Shown: positions 52,180 through 63,348, counted from the stretch's first letter. The stretch is DNA of 64,000 nt from Botryotinia globosa (GCA_014898425.1 RCSZ01000011.1:2221554-2285553); one strand, 5' to 3'. Notes: generated by a model from the sequence alone, not told the origin. Program-made: numbers and translations.

Positions 52180-52483
52180 TGATAGAGTTACAAAATAATC
52201 CTTTGTATATATTATAGAAAAGTTATTATAATGTATCACCTTAGATAAAAGAAAAGAGGGGAAGGTTTTATATAACACTTTACAAAATATACTAGAAGTT
52301 TGATGGGTAGAAATTGACTGCTCTTTCTAAGTTATAAGGAAAAGGGCTATAAATACTAGCTACAGAAGTGGACCACGTGACCAGCACAAAGATTCGCTCA
52401 CACTAGGACTATAATATATCTATATTATAGTGTCGAGGCACTAGCGCAAGCGCTAGTACGGTCACATGATCCCTATCCCGACA
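52180..52483 (-). repeat. LTR (304 bp) related to the copia LTRs
   Basis: Starts TGATAGAGTTACAAAATAAT and ends CCCTATCCCGACA on +; on the - strand it begins TGTCGGGATAGGGATCATG, as in copia LTR A, sharing about 60 bp including the AGCGCTTGCGCT palindrome. It carries CACGTGACCAGC and TATA-like CTATAAATAC. The right two thirds keep CpG. A partial, more mutated copy is at 29098-29322. Confidence 0.75.
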
Positions 52484-52851
52484 CTAATAATATTGAATAT
52501 TAATAATATTAAATATTATATCATTTTTAATTATATACAAAAGATATAAGTTGTAAATTAATTATATTATCTTAAAAATATTAATATTATTGTTTTTAAT
52601 AAATATTAATTAAATCACTTAATATTATTATAATATTAAGGGAAGTAATTATAATAATAAAATTCTATTATTATAATAAAATAATAAAAATTCAATAAAA
52701 TAAGAAAAATTTCTTATATTCTTTATTCTCTTTATATAAGGAAGAATATTATTATAAAAATAAAATAAAGAATTCTTTATTAAAAAGGAAATCCTTTATT
52801 AGTTCTTTATTTAAAATAATAATTCATTATTTTGAAAAATTTGAAATATGA

Positions 52852-53046
52852 TGTAGGAGCTAGTCTGAATGCGGAATGACAGACGCAATCTTGTACAATA
52901 TTATTTTTCCTTTTTCTTTATTATAAAAATTGATTACAAATCAATAAAGAAAATTGATAAAATTGATTGCAAAATCAGAAATTTCAAGTACGCCACGTAC
53001 GTATTATAGGCTTGCGCCACCTACGTATAGAGGATAGGAAAAAGTA
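52852..53046 (+). repeat. Possible LTR fragment, GC-retaining
   Basis: Starts TGTAGGAGCTAGTCTGAATG, contains GTACGCCACGTACGTATT and a TATA-like AAAAAGTATAAATAAATGGC followed by CTTGAATCCC, an arrangement common in copia LTR promoters. I could not find its 3' end or partner. Confidence 0.4.
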
Positions 53047-53204
53047 TAAATAAATGGCTTGAATCCCTATATTCAGATTTTTTTCTAATATCTACTTTTT
53101 TATATATATATGAATATATAATATAATATAATATAATTCAATAATAAATTCTATCTATTCTATTAGTCTAAGCTTTTAATATAGTATTATTTTAATACTA
53201 TTCT

Positions 53205-53262
53205 CAATTCGGCTTAGCTTATCCCACGCTAAGCGAGTGACCAACGACAAATATAATACTTA
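53205..53262. repeat. MITE-terminus-like sequence
   Basis: CGGCTTAGCTTATCCCACGC followed by TAAGCGAG resembles the MITE 1 terminus (CGGCTTATCGCACACTAAGCG). No second end was found nearby, so it is a fragment or a diverged relative. Confidence 0.4.
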
Positions 53263-53769
53263 TAGTAAATACTAAACCAATAATTATTTATTTTCAGAAT
53301 ATTATATAATAATTATATTATTTACAAAATAAAACCTTTTGAGATATTTATTTCTGTTAAAAATTATATATAGAATTTTCGAATTAAATTCAATATTATT
53401 TATATATATATTTATATAAATAATTAATATTATTCTTAATAAAAAGATTCTATTAATCTTATATATTTATTCAAAATTGTTATACGATTTATTAATTAAA
53501 CTGAATATAATTAAAAAAAATTAAACGATTGATATTATAATATTATATTAATTTTATAAAAGAAAAGAGATTATCGACATTATATAAATCGACAATCCAA
53601 TTAATCTAACCGATATAATAACAAAAGGAAAATTATATTAAGTTTTTATTGATTTAATTAATATAAATAAAATTGATATCAAAATAATGAAACAAATAAA
53701 AAGAGAATAAGAAAGAGATTGATTCTATTTGATAAGAAATCATTATATTGAAACTATAAAAGAGAGTTC

Positions 53770-53990
53770 CGAATATATAAACAAGAGAATTCATTTTAAA
53801 GAAATGACTTCAATATAAAGGCAATTGTATTGAAAGGATTAAGTGAATACGAAAGAGACTAGCTTTTTCAGTAATTCTTATATAAGGCCTACTACTTTCC
53901 TATTTAGCTAGCTCTTTAGATAGAATACAGTTAGATATATAGGATCTACGAATACGTGAGTGCTACGATTTTCGTATCCTTCTCAAACCA
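53770..53990 (-). repeat. Right copy of boundary inverted repeat
   Basis: Reverse complement of 3903-4115: CCTACTACTTTCC, TAGCTAGCTCTTTAGATAG and GTATCCTTCTCAAACC match its left partner. It retains more CpG (GAATACGTGAG) than the left copy. Confidence 0.75.
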
Positions 53991-54816
53991 ACAATTATTT
54001 ACTATTTTGATAAATATACTTGTTTTATTATCTAACTCTAAATAATCTAAAATTTGAAAATATAAATATAAATATTTGTTAATACAAAGTTTTTTATATA
54101 AAAGCTTATATTGCTTATAGCAATTATTAGAATTATTTTACTATAAAGCTTATAATTAATTATTTTATTTTATCTATTAATATATTATTATTAATATCAT
54201 TTGAAAATAAGATTTGATTATAAATTTATATAGACAATAATATACTAGATATTATAGAAAACTGATTCTATTTTATAATCTATAGAATAAAAAAAATATC
54301 AATAATATTTTGAATTACTTTAATTATTCGATTATAATTGTTAAACTAATTAATAAATATATTAAATATTTAGGAAATACTATTAAATATTAAAAAAGTA
54401 TTATTTAATAAAAGTTTTTATATAAAAACAAATATTCCTTAATTATTTATATTCAAATTTAATAAAACCTAAGTGATTATTTTTTATTATTGAATTGATA
54501 ATTCATTACAAGTTTTTAATTACTAAAAAAATCGATTAATATTATTTTTATAATAATCTCTTAAAGAAATTGATTTAATTGAATTTTTGGTGGATTTAAT
54601 AATCGAATTGTTAATTATTATCATAATTATATATACTATTCTATCTAAAATAAAATCAGGATTACTTTAATATTCAAATATTACAAATAAAAGATTATTT
54701 ATAATTTGAAAAGAATTTTAAAAAAAGATTTGATTATAAAAAATATAATATTATAAAAAAAAGACTTAACACTAAAGCTAATGATTAAATTCAATCTATT
54801 GAAATCGAATTTATTA
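53991..54816. other. AT-rich DNA, nothing recognised
   Basis: No motif, repeat or open frame that I can support. Confidence 0.5.
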
Positions 54817-54935
54817 TTATATATAAAGATTATATAAAATAAAAGAGATAATATTTAGGATTAGGTGGTAAGGGTTAAAATAATGGGTTTTGCTTACCTA
54901 ATCTACGCTAAGCTAATTTAGTATATATACATGTG
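54817..54935 (+). repeat. Right copy of boundary direct repeat
   Basis: Matches 4345-4462 through ATTTAGGATTAGGTGG and CTACGCTAAGCTAATTTAG. It ends at the sharp transition to normal-composition DNA at about 54936. Confidence 0.65.
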
Positions 54936-55465
54936 ATACGTGTTCGAGGCTGTAAGCTTGAAATTCGATGAGATCTAACATGGTTTTTATAGTATAATTT
55001 TCTCTTTAATTACGGATATCTGGTGCTGTATTCGCATATCTAATCCTGATCATGGTCGGATTAGAGGTGTGAAGGTTACAGCCTACAGCCACGAAGTTAT
55101 TGGTGCTTGATGATCGTACAAACTAGTTTATTCTTCTATGCATCAAATTTGTATGTTGGCCATCTTTCACGACGAGCATTCATGAAAGTCTTGGCATTAA
55201 CTCCCTTGGCTGAATGCCTAAGGATCTAAGCTATATTTAGCCTAGTTTCATGCCTTCTAATCTAGAATCACATGATCATGAGACGCGGGAAACTTTGTTT
55301 GCACGACAAGTCAAACGTGAAAGTAATTGCGCAACATATATTGCAATTTTACAAACACAGTGTTTCCATCGTCATCTCTATATCAATTATCTCCATCGCA
55401 CAATATTTATTACGACTTTACGAGCACAACCATCCTGGCGGTGGTACGTTCTTCACCTGTAGGTA
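54936..55465. other. Normal-composition DNA, no gene recognised
   Basis: Contains a 7-bp-arm hairpin CTAATCC...GGATTAG at 55040-55064. The overlapping ORFs 55250-55462 and 55272-55466 have no recognisable content. Confidence 0.45.
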
Positions 55466-55695
55466 GGCGGATTTCGAGACTCCTCTTCTAGGATGGCTAG
55501 GTACCACCTCTTGTAGGTTGATCAGATGTCACCAGTAGGAGGCGGATCTCGAGACTTCTTCTAGTAGGATGGCTAAGTATCACCTCTTGTAGGCTGGTCA
55601 AATGTCACCTGTAGCAGGCGGATCTCGAGACTCTTCTCCTAGTAGGATGGCTAAGTATCACCTCTTGTAGGCTGGTCAAATGCCACCTGAAGCAA
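55466..55695 (+). repeat. Tandem repeat, 75-76 bp unit, about three copies
   Basis: GGCGGAT(T/C)TCGAGAC recurs at 55466, 55541 and 55617, each followed by TAGGATGGCTA, CACCTCTTGTAGG and TCA(A/G)ATG(T/C)CACC. The copies differ at several positions, so the array is not very recent. It lies upstream of the orphan gene's apparent 5'-UTR intron. Confidence 0.9.
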
Positions 55696-55737
55696 GGAGA
55701 CTAAGTATCTCCCTCCTACAACCAGCTTGGTTTGTAG

Positions 55738-55838
55738 GTAAATATATTGTTGAGGATAGTATTCTAAGGCTTTTCATTCTGCTTGCATGGGTCACATCTT
55801 AACACCCATCAGAATACCGCTAACAATTGTCTTTGCAG
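55738..55838 (+). other. Probable 5'-UTR intron of the orphan gene
   Basis: Donor GTAAAT at 55738, branch-like GCTAAC 19 bases before the end, acceptor TTTGCAG ending at 55838; 101 nt. An in-frame TAA at 55861-55863 shows the coding start cannot lie upstream in this frame, so the intron would be untranslated. Confidence 0.5.
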
Positions 55839-55875
55839 GTGTCCCATCTTCAATACAATATAAAAACAGGCCGCT

Positions 55876-57236
55876 ATGGCTTCTCCGACGTTCGGCTGTA
55901 CAGAGGTACCTGTAGTTATCAAATGGATGGATGCCGGACAATACAGCTATATTGGCACACGAATTCAAAATCTACGAATGAATATACACCTCGGCACACA
56001 AGATAGTCCCAAATTGCTCTTTTGGTTCACAGTAACAGTTGGAGTTACAGCGAGCCCTGAATCCTCTACGATACGTACAAAATTGCTCTACTTCGTTATT
56101 CAAGCTAGTTTGCTTGGTTACAACGAGAATGATACATGCCTCTCGTTAGAGACTCCAAACTCTGACTGTTCTCCCGACACTAGCACGGCTATACGAGAGG
56201 CTGGCATATGTTCCGATTATTCCTCTGTTTCCCGTATATGCTTTCAGCTCCACAATCATGGCACTGTGTTCATGCCTCCTACTGAAAAGCATGCCTTTAC
56301 CCCTGCGTCGGACAATGTCTTACAACTATTGGCTAGCATGGAGTCCCTCTCTCAGGCTAAGCAATTCTGGGTATATACGTCGCTTGAAGATTCGCTTCTT
56401 GCGAATATTTGGAAAAGGATCGATCGAATACGCAAGGGAGCCTTTACAGGTGACTTTACGACCCAGAGTGTATATAAACGTGGTATGGTATGCGACAAAT
56501 GGACGAATTTCAATCAATTTGTGAGACAGGAGAACCCAGCAAAACACAAAAGCAATCTTCATGGCGTAAAGCCCAACTCCGAGCCTCCGCCGCTATATAC
56601 CAGTGAATGTCAGGGTGCCGGAGTAGAACACAAAGGTAACTTAGCAGTTGACTTAGTATCAAGCAATAGCGCTGACATGCTAACAATAAAGATGGTGATC
56701 GAATATACGAATCCAGTAGAATATCTAGCAAACATCCATCTTCCCATGACCTCGATCAACAGCTTGTAGAGACCGAATCCGATGAAGAATTGTCTATCGG
56801 GCGGAAGCGCAAATACAACAAGATATCTTCCGATACCTTAGGTAACCTTAAGAACTTTAATAATGCTAGTATACTTGATTACAGTGAGCGAATTCGTTTT
56901 GCACCTTTTTCCCCCTCAAGATTCCTCCAGTACTACTAACTATGTCGCCTAGATAAATCCTGCTTAGATCGTCAGAGCTCCAGAGTTCGGTTCGTCAAAC
57001 CTCGTAGTGAAGTTCCGGGCTATCTTGAAAAGCAATTGGCTGCCTTTATACGTTGGGTATTAGAGATCGACTTACACTTGGAAAAGGATTGTGAGCAGGT
57101 GTTCTCAGATCTTGGCGGAGCAGTGTCTCATGGAGACATAATTAAGTTCAACGAAATCAAGACAGATTGCATGGCGAATATCTATATTACATATGCTAAG
57201 AGAGGATCTAAATGGGTTTTAAGGAATACTATCTGA
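55876..57236 (+). CDS. Three-exon orphan gene, 411 aa (inferred splicing)
   Basis: Exons 55876-56635, 56692-56883 and 56953-57236. Intron 1 (56 nt) has donor GTAACT, branch GCTAAC and acceptor AAAG. Intron 2 (69 nt) has donor GTGAGC, a pyrimidine-rich tract, branch ACTAAC and acceptor CCTAG. Both are phase 1, and joining them links three open frames exactly. The unspliced first frame alone would stop at 56769. An in-frame TAA 15 bp upstream fixes the start. The protein has no signal peptide. Residues around 275-310 hold an acidic ETESDEEL followed by basic GRKRKYNK, a possible nuclear localisation signal. The C-terminal third (YLEKQLAAFIRWVLEIDLHL, then FSDLGGAVSHGDIIKFNEIK) looks like a compact mixed fold. 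I recognise no family. It lies in a GC-normal island between AT-rich blocks and shows no RIP damage. Confidence 0.65.
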
Positions 57237-57377
57237 AAAAGATATTGCTACAACTCTAGTTTGTTGAGCTATCGTCGTGATATTTTCGATACGAACGATA
57301 GTACTTTGCCCCAAAAGAAACACAAGAGCAGAACACAATTTATTCTTAAAGTTTATGACCGAGGATTGAGCGTCTAG
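57237..57377 (+). pseudogene. In-frame continuation after the orphan gene's stop
   Basis: After TGA at 57234-57236 the same frame stays open for 46 codons to TAG at 57375-57377, encoding a basic stretch with TLPQKKHKSR. This may be a former C-terminus cut off by a CGA-to-TGA change, or chance. No intron with good signals removes the TGA while keeping frame. Confidence 0.35.
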
Positions 57378-58640
57378 TGTCTACAGATAGACAGAGTCCT
57401 CAAGTAATCCCATATCTATACTATAATGGATAATGGTATGACGATAGATCTATAGTACTTTCGCTTCTATAGACGACGCCGACGCAATCTTTAACGATTT
57501 TATTCATGTTTCGCTTTTAACACGGAACTGATGTGGTTCGACGTCAATCTGTCTATTCACTTGTCTTATATTGTATATTACAAACTTTCCTTAGCTGACC
57601 TTCTGGATTTTGGTCCCTTCGTATTGAAACTCAGCTTTCCAAGTCTCTTTCTTTTCGAGGCTGAAGCTGGAGATCAAGATTTCAGGCACCCGCCACCGCA
57701 GAAACCAGTTTTCAAAGCTTGATAGATCATAGCTGGTTCGTTGGTCCGCACGATGCTTTTCTCGATGTAGAGACTATCATAAAAACATTTTTAGGCGTTC
57801 TCAAGTTCTATGAATATGTGTATAGAATGTCGGCTGTGTACTGTACAAGCTTCGTTATTGTTCGCTTCGCAGGGCGCTGATCATTGCAGAATTGGGACTT
57901 GCAGTGCTTGATCGCGGAATCCTGATTTTGCGTCTGATTCATGATAGGACACAATCCTTGGAAAAAGATAGTGTACCTGGTAAAATTCTGATCCTTGCAC
58001 ATCACGTCTCCTTATTTGAGCCAGTGATCAGATTGGCGATGCGGACAGGGTACATAGCCAGCCCTTCTGTGCTTTTAATTTCCTTGGTAGTAAAAGCCCC
58101 TTCCTAGATTTGTACTGTTCCGGTCGGGCAGCAGACGTCCACTTATGATCAGTGTAAGCCCACATCGCCATACTTGGATGCTCCATATATGTAGGAAAAT
58201 GACGGGCGATTACAAGAGCAGGGACCAGAGCGATTTGGCGATTCGCATACTGAGAGAGCAGTGGACTCTCCACAACATCCAACTTTTGCAATTCTCCCGT
58301 TCTTGGAAAAGTCCTCGTGTATGCTGGTCTCTTGCTTCTGCCCGAACGCGCTCTAGATCCTACACCTAATAATTCTGGAATCCCATCGGCTTGACGTTTA
58401 ACGCTTTCTCTTACAGCCCCCTCCTCCGAACTGGAAGACATTACCCGATCGACGCTAAGAGCGGGTAAAGTGATCGGCAGTCCATTCAAGCGGACAGACG
58501 AAGAATCGAACTCGATTTTACTTTTCAACTTGATCCCGCTTTCATTCCGCGAACAAAAATCATATATCCTATCGTCTCTATAATACTTACGAGGGCGTGT
58601 TTTAGTTGAATGCAGGGCTCATGCGTAAAGTACTTTCTCA
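57378..58640. other. Normal-composition DNA with unresolved coding
   Basis: On + there are pieces such as SIDDADAIFNDFIHVSLLTRN near 57465-57527 (split across the cited run), MWFDVNLS... at 57531-57722 and MGLAVLDRG... at 57892-58107. On - there is a 166-codon ORF at 58028-58528. None has a recognisable domain, and intron joins are not obvious. A decayed continuation of the upstream gene's neighbourhood or an unrecognised gene are both possible. Confidence 0.4.
58028..58528 (-). CDS. Hypothetical ORF, 166 aa, uncertain
   Basis: The longest frame in this part of the island. It is Ser/Arg-rich in the first half (MSSSSEEGAVRESVKRQ, GSRARSGRSKRP) and has no signal peptide, membrane segment or known motif. 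No promoter signals were found, and the opposite strand also has open frames, so this may be a non-coding shadow. Confidence 0.22.
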   Translation of the reverse strand: MKSKIEFDSSSVRLNGLPITLPALSVDRVMSSSSEEGAVRESVKRQADGIPELLGVGSRARSGRSKRPAYTRTFPRTGELQKLDVVESPLLSQYANRQIALVPALVIARHFPTYMEHPSMAMWAYTDHKWTSAARPEQYKSRKGLLLPRKLKAQKGWLCTLSASPI

Positions 58641-59370
58641 TGTCTTTTAATACTGAAATTTACCTATCTTTGAATTCAATATTAAGTTGAATGATTCGAT
58701 AAATCTTAATCATATAATTTCTGCTTTTGTATAAAGTCTTTTGGAACGAAATCTATATCGAGATTTGATAAAGTTGTATTATAAATTTAATAAGATTGTT
58801 ATATAAATTTTGAAATTTTATAGACTCATATTTCATAGCTTTTTATAATCAAATATTACATTTAGTAAACCCATTCTATTAATAATAAAATTCAATATAA
58901 TATTATTGATTATATTAGTATTTAATAAAGGCTTAATTACATTTATATTATTAATAAATATAGTTCTATATTATTTAAAAAATCGATTCGAATGAGTCCT
59001 AAGTAGGGATGAGCGAATTATATAATCTTGAGGGTAATTATATAAATCTATATTATTATATTTTTTAAAGTATATAAAATATTATATTAAGTTCATATAT
59101 ATAATTTTTGAATTAATTAAATTATTAGGATGTATGAAAGTATGTTGTTTTTAGAAAAAGTTTTCAAAGGGGTTTAATTTTCAATTCAGTATATAATTTC
59201 TAAAAGTCAGATGCTAATCATATGATGATTTATATACTAATCATTTTTCTTATAGAATAGTTTTAAATTAGTCTTTTATAGGAATTTATAGGAATTTAGG
59301 ATTAGTCATATATATAATGCGATCTGACTAATGTTAAATATTATATTTCACAACGAATATACGATATTAC
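58641..59370. other. AT-rich DNA, nothing recognised
   Basis: Return to AT-rich composition with a half-copy of the palindromic motif at about 58765 (TTTGATAAAGTTG). No coding motif. Confidence 0.5.
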
Positions 59371-59990
59371 ATATTATTAAATCGCTCAACCCTAGCCCTA
59401 AGGAACATGAATCTGTAGAACGAGCCCTGCTTACTCCCCTGACGTAAGGACTGCAAACCGCGTTTCACCGTTTCGGCATTTCTGCGGAGAGAGTCTTGGC
59501 TTACAGTTTTGACGGGGTAGTAAATGAGATCATCTCTTTATAGGTACTCCACTTTATCACCAATTTACCGTTCCTAGGTACTCTCGATTGAGGTAAAACG
59601 CCTCAAACTAGGGTCATTTGATAGAAATACTAGGCATTTGATGAATAATCCATTGAAAGGACAAATCAAACACCTCTAGTGCTTACTGCAACCCTAACCC
59701 ACGATGAGCTTAGATTGTTAATTTTTGATAGGCTCTGTCGAGTTTTCCAAATGTATGTATATTTATGGTACAGGTAAGCAAACCCTTTAATGTCTAGCTT
59801 CCTCCTGCGGTACAGCACGAAAAGATAAACACTCTTTATACTTAATGCGGAGCGGCTTTCCGTTCCTGGATTCAAACGACGTTGAAGGTGAAGCCTAGTG
59901 TAGAAAAGAAACTTTCCGTATATTAACCATTAATCTTCCGAGACTAGGGCAGTGTAGGCAATAGTATTTCCCGTATTCCGTATACGGATT
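59371..59990. other. Normal-composition patch with telomere-like motifs
   Basis: Contains AACCCTAGCCCTAAGG near 59388 and CAACCCTAACCCACG near 59690, in the orientation opposite to the terminal array. The ORF 59666-59875 (-) has no recognisable content. No gene is supported. Confidence 0.5.
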
Positions 59991-62699
59991 AGTTTAGTGA
60001 TATATATCGAATTTTTTTGAAATACATACATACATAATATGGAATTCAATATCACTAGGAATATTCAATATCATTCTAATATTGAATACTATTAATAAAA
60101 TACAGGAATATAGATTTCTAATTAATACGGAATAAGCTGAAATATACGAATTTAAGATTATCTTTAGATTTCAATAATATTAAATCCTATATTCAATTGA
60201 ATTATTATTAATTGATAATAAATTATCAATATTATCGAATATTTTAATGTTTTTAATATATTTGAATATAAATATTGATATTATAATATTGTTTTCACAA
60301 ATTTGATTGTTTTGAAAGTTTTAAAGATAATTAATAAAATAGTGATTTTATTGAATCTCTTGTTATTTAATTATATAAAATCCCTCGATTTTATATAGAT
60401 AATTATTCATTTTATTATTCTATTTTATTTTCAATCTTTTAAAATATCTTTTATTTATATATTTGATATTCTAAATTCTATAAATTCTATTCTTTATAAA
60501 AAAAACTCTCAATCTAATCAATTTCTATCTTTTATTAAAATCTCTATTCAAATCGAATCTATTGAATCTTTATAAAATAATTCTTTTAATTTCAATCCTT
60601 TAATTTCATTATTTACATTACTATTTAATATCGAAGGTTTTGAAGTACCTACAAATTCTATAATATTAGCAATTTATTATCGATAAATATAGATTTGAAA
60701 ATATATATTGAATAAAGATTCCTAAATAATATATTTTATTAAAAAAAATAAAATAAAATGGAAATATAATTATTATAGAATTAGATATTTTGAAATAAAT
60801 AGTATTTGTATTATATTAATATATCTTTGAAATATATATCAAATTACTAATATTTTAGTTCGAAAAGAATATTCTCAATATATATAAACTACTATTGAAC
60901 AAGCTTTTTTTAATATATATAAAACTGTTTTTTTTAAATGTAGAAAAATGATTAATAAAAAAGAAGATTTTAGTAATTTGTTTGAATTTTATATTATTGA
61001 TTTTCAAACTCTTGAAATTCTTATAATTCGATTTTTTATTTGATATTTTTTACCTTTTAATCTTTTCAAATATAATAAATTCTGAATTTTTATTTTATTT
61101 TAATAAATAATCGAATATTTGAGTTTCTAACTTTTATTATACTATTTCGAAATAGATTATTTAGAATTTTGATAAAAATAAATTCAAAATGAAACAAGAA
61201 ATGTATTCTTCTTATAGCAAAATTTATATTATTTGTAATATCTAAACTTTTTCTAATGAATATAATGTTTTTAATATTAAAACTCAGTTTATTAATAAAA
61301 TAAACAAATTGCCAACTATTATTTTTATATTATAAGAAATTGAAAAGTATTATATAAATAAAAATCTTGCAAAACTTTTATTCAATGAAATTAATAAATA
61401 GGGAATTAAAAATAAATTGGAATGTTTAATAATAAATAATATATCGAATAATAATATTTTATATATTCATTTTTCAAATTGTAGATTTTATTCTTTTTAT
61501 TTTATATTTTATTTTTAATTTTATTAATATTTTTGTATATTTATTAAATTTTAATAACAAAAACAATATCAAATAGAATCTAATATAAAATAAAAATTCG
61601 ATATAATATATATAATATCAATCTTTTTATAAAAGTGTTTTTATTCAAAAGTTTTATATTTGTAAATCAAACTTTTGATTTAGATTATAATCTCGAAGTT
61701 TTTGTATATAATATTGATTTAATTTCAAAACTCGATTACAAATATTAGAAAAAGAAAAATGTGATAAACAAATGTTATAATTTTATTATCAAAATTAATA
61801 ATTTCCTTTGTTTATTATAATAATAAGATAGATTAATAAAAAAACAATTTGTAAAAGATAATTCAATTCGATAAAATTCTATTGATAATCTTCTTTTAGT
61901 ATTTCTTATATCTCAGATATATTATTTATATAAAAAATAGTAGATTCGATATCTAAATAAACTTTTTATAAAGTTTGAGTTAATAAATAATGATTTTAAT
62001 TAATTATAAAATATTCATCACTTTTTAAATACTTTAAAAGATACAATAGAATTCATTGAAAATAATAATATTATTTTTAAAAAAATACTTTCTATAATAA
62101 AGTTTTTGCTATAGCATTTTGACAAAGGAAAAGTATAATTTACATTCTTTATTTATATATTCTTTATTCTACACCTTTTTATTCTATACCTCTTTATTCG
62201 TTTATTCTATTTATATCTAATCATATTTAGATTACCTATATAAATAATCTATTTTTGAATTCCTATATTAATAATAAATAAACAAAACTCGAAAAATACT
62301 ATTCTTTTATCAACAAATCACTATATTATATTACTATCATTATATTAAATCCCTTTCAAAAATAATTATATTTCGAAAAATCTTGAAAAGAATTTCATTC
62401 ATTATAAATCAAAAGATAAAAAAATAATATCAAAAGATTTTGAAAGGAATATTATAAACCAGATTTCGAAGATTCATTTCAATCAATATTCAAAAAAACC
62501 TTCTCAAATATACTAATTATATATTTACAAATTAAAAAAGCATTTTGTTATTTAATAAACAAATATACAAAATATTTTATTATTTCTTTTTTTAAATATA
62601 TTCAAGATTCTTATAAATAATAACTTAATTCTATATAATAACAATTATACCCTAATTTAAGCAAAATAATATTTGATTTGTTTAATATCCTAACACCCT
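59991..62699. other. AT-rich subtelomeric DNA
   Basis: Strongly AT-rich, stops in all frames, no LTR pair or protein motif that I can support. Probably an old RIP-altered repeat. Confidence 0.5.
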
Positions 62700-63330
62700 A
62701 CTAACTGGTATCACTAGTTTTACTGGTATTACAAAATATTTAGGGTTTTTAGGGTTAAATATATATATATATATATATATTTGAAATCTAGAAAAAATTT
62801 GGGATTTAATAGTGTTTTTACTTTTTTGCTAGCGTTATTTCTTATTGAGTTCTATTTTTAGAATTTTAATTGGTATCACAGAATATCTCGCTTAATATTA
62901 GAGCTAGCTTATTAAAACCAACTTTTTTAAACTTTTCAAAAAAAACTGAATTGATTGATATAATTTTTATCCAAATCGGGCTTAGTTCGTTTTTGACTTA
63001 GAAAAATACGATTTCCTTTATTTTTATAAAATTTTTAATCTAATATAAAAGCTTCAATATTAGAAATTTCGAAAAATGTATAATATATTACTATAAATAG
63101 AATTTAAAACTGAATATTTTAGTGTAGTTTTTATTATAAATATATGAAATTTCATTTTTTATTTTCTAATTTTACTGGTATCACTAAAATACAACTGGTA
63201 TTACAAAATATCTTACGTAATAATGGAGCTAGCAATATAAGAATAGTATTTATGAAATCTTTGAAGAATTTCGAACTATATAGCGTTTTTAAATTTTTCA
63301 AAAGCTTGAATTTTATAATTGAATATGAAA
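62700..63330. repeat. Subtelomeric diverged repeats (ACTGGTATYAC motif)
   Basis: ACTGGTATCAC or ACTGGTATTACAAAATAT occurs at about 62705, 62719, 62871 (ATTGGTATCACAGAATAT), 63175 and 63191. The last two larger copies continue into TTA.TA.T..GAGCTAGC. Two TTAGGG-like runs (TTTAGGGTTTTTAGGGTT) sit at about 62738-62755, followed by an (AT)n tract to 62780. Confidence 0.6.
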
Positions 63331-63331
63331 T

Positions 63332-63348
63332 CACGTGATATTCACGTG
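63332..63348. promoter_or_regulatory. Two tandem CACGTG palindromes
   Basis: TCACGTGATAT is directly repeated, giving CACGTG at 63332-63337 and 63343-63348. This is an E-box/CDE I-like core. It is followed by AATCCGAATCCGAATC, a short 6-bp repeat. Confidence 0.5.

Larger units (their letters stand above)
3541..54935. other. RIP-affected AT-rich isochore (transposon nest)
   Basis: About 51 kb made almost entirely of A and T, dense in TpA and stop codons in every frame, with few CpG. Comparison of repeat copies inside it (the two LTRs of the 5397-13927 element, the four 150-bp LTRs, the two tandem units) shows differences that are essentially all C/T and G/A transitions. That is the expected outcome of repeat-induced point mutation acting on retrotransposons. 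No intact gene was found inside. Confidence 0.93.

Noticed and set aside
3541..54935. CRISPR array, rRNA operon or mitochondrial insertion as explanation for the AT-rich block
   Set aside because: No regularly spaced repeats, no rRNA sequence, and retroelement pol domains with LTRs and target duplications explain the content.
56258..56731. ORFs in other frames over exon 1 and intron 1 (56258-56524 +, 56326-56562 -, 56510-56731 -)
   Set aside because: Shadows of the orphan gene's first exon; no signals of their own.
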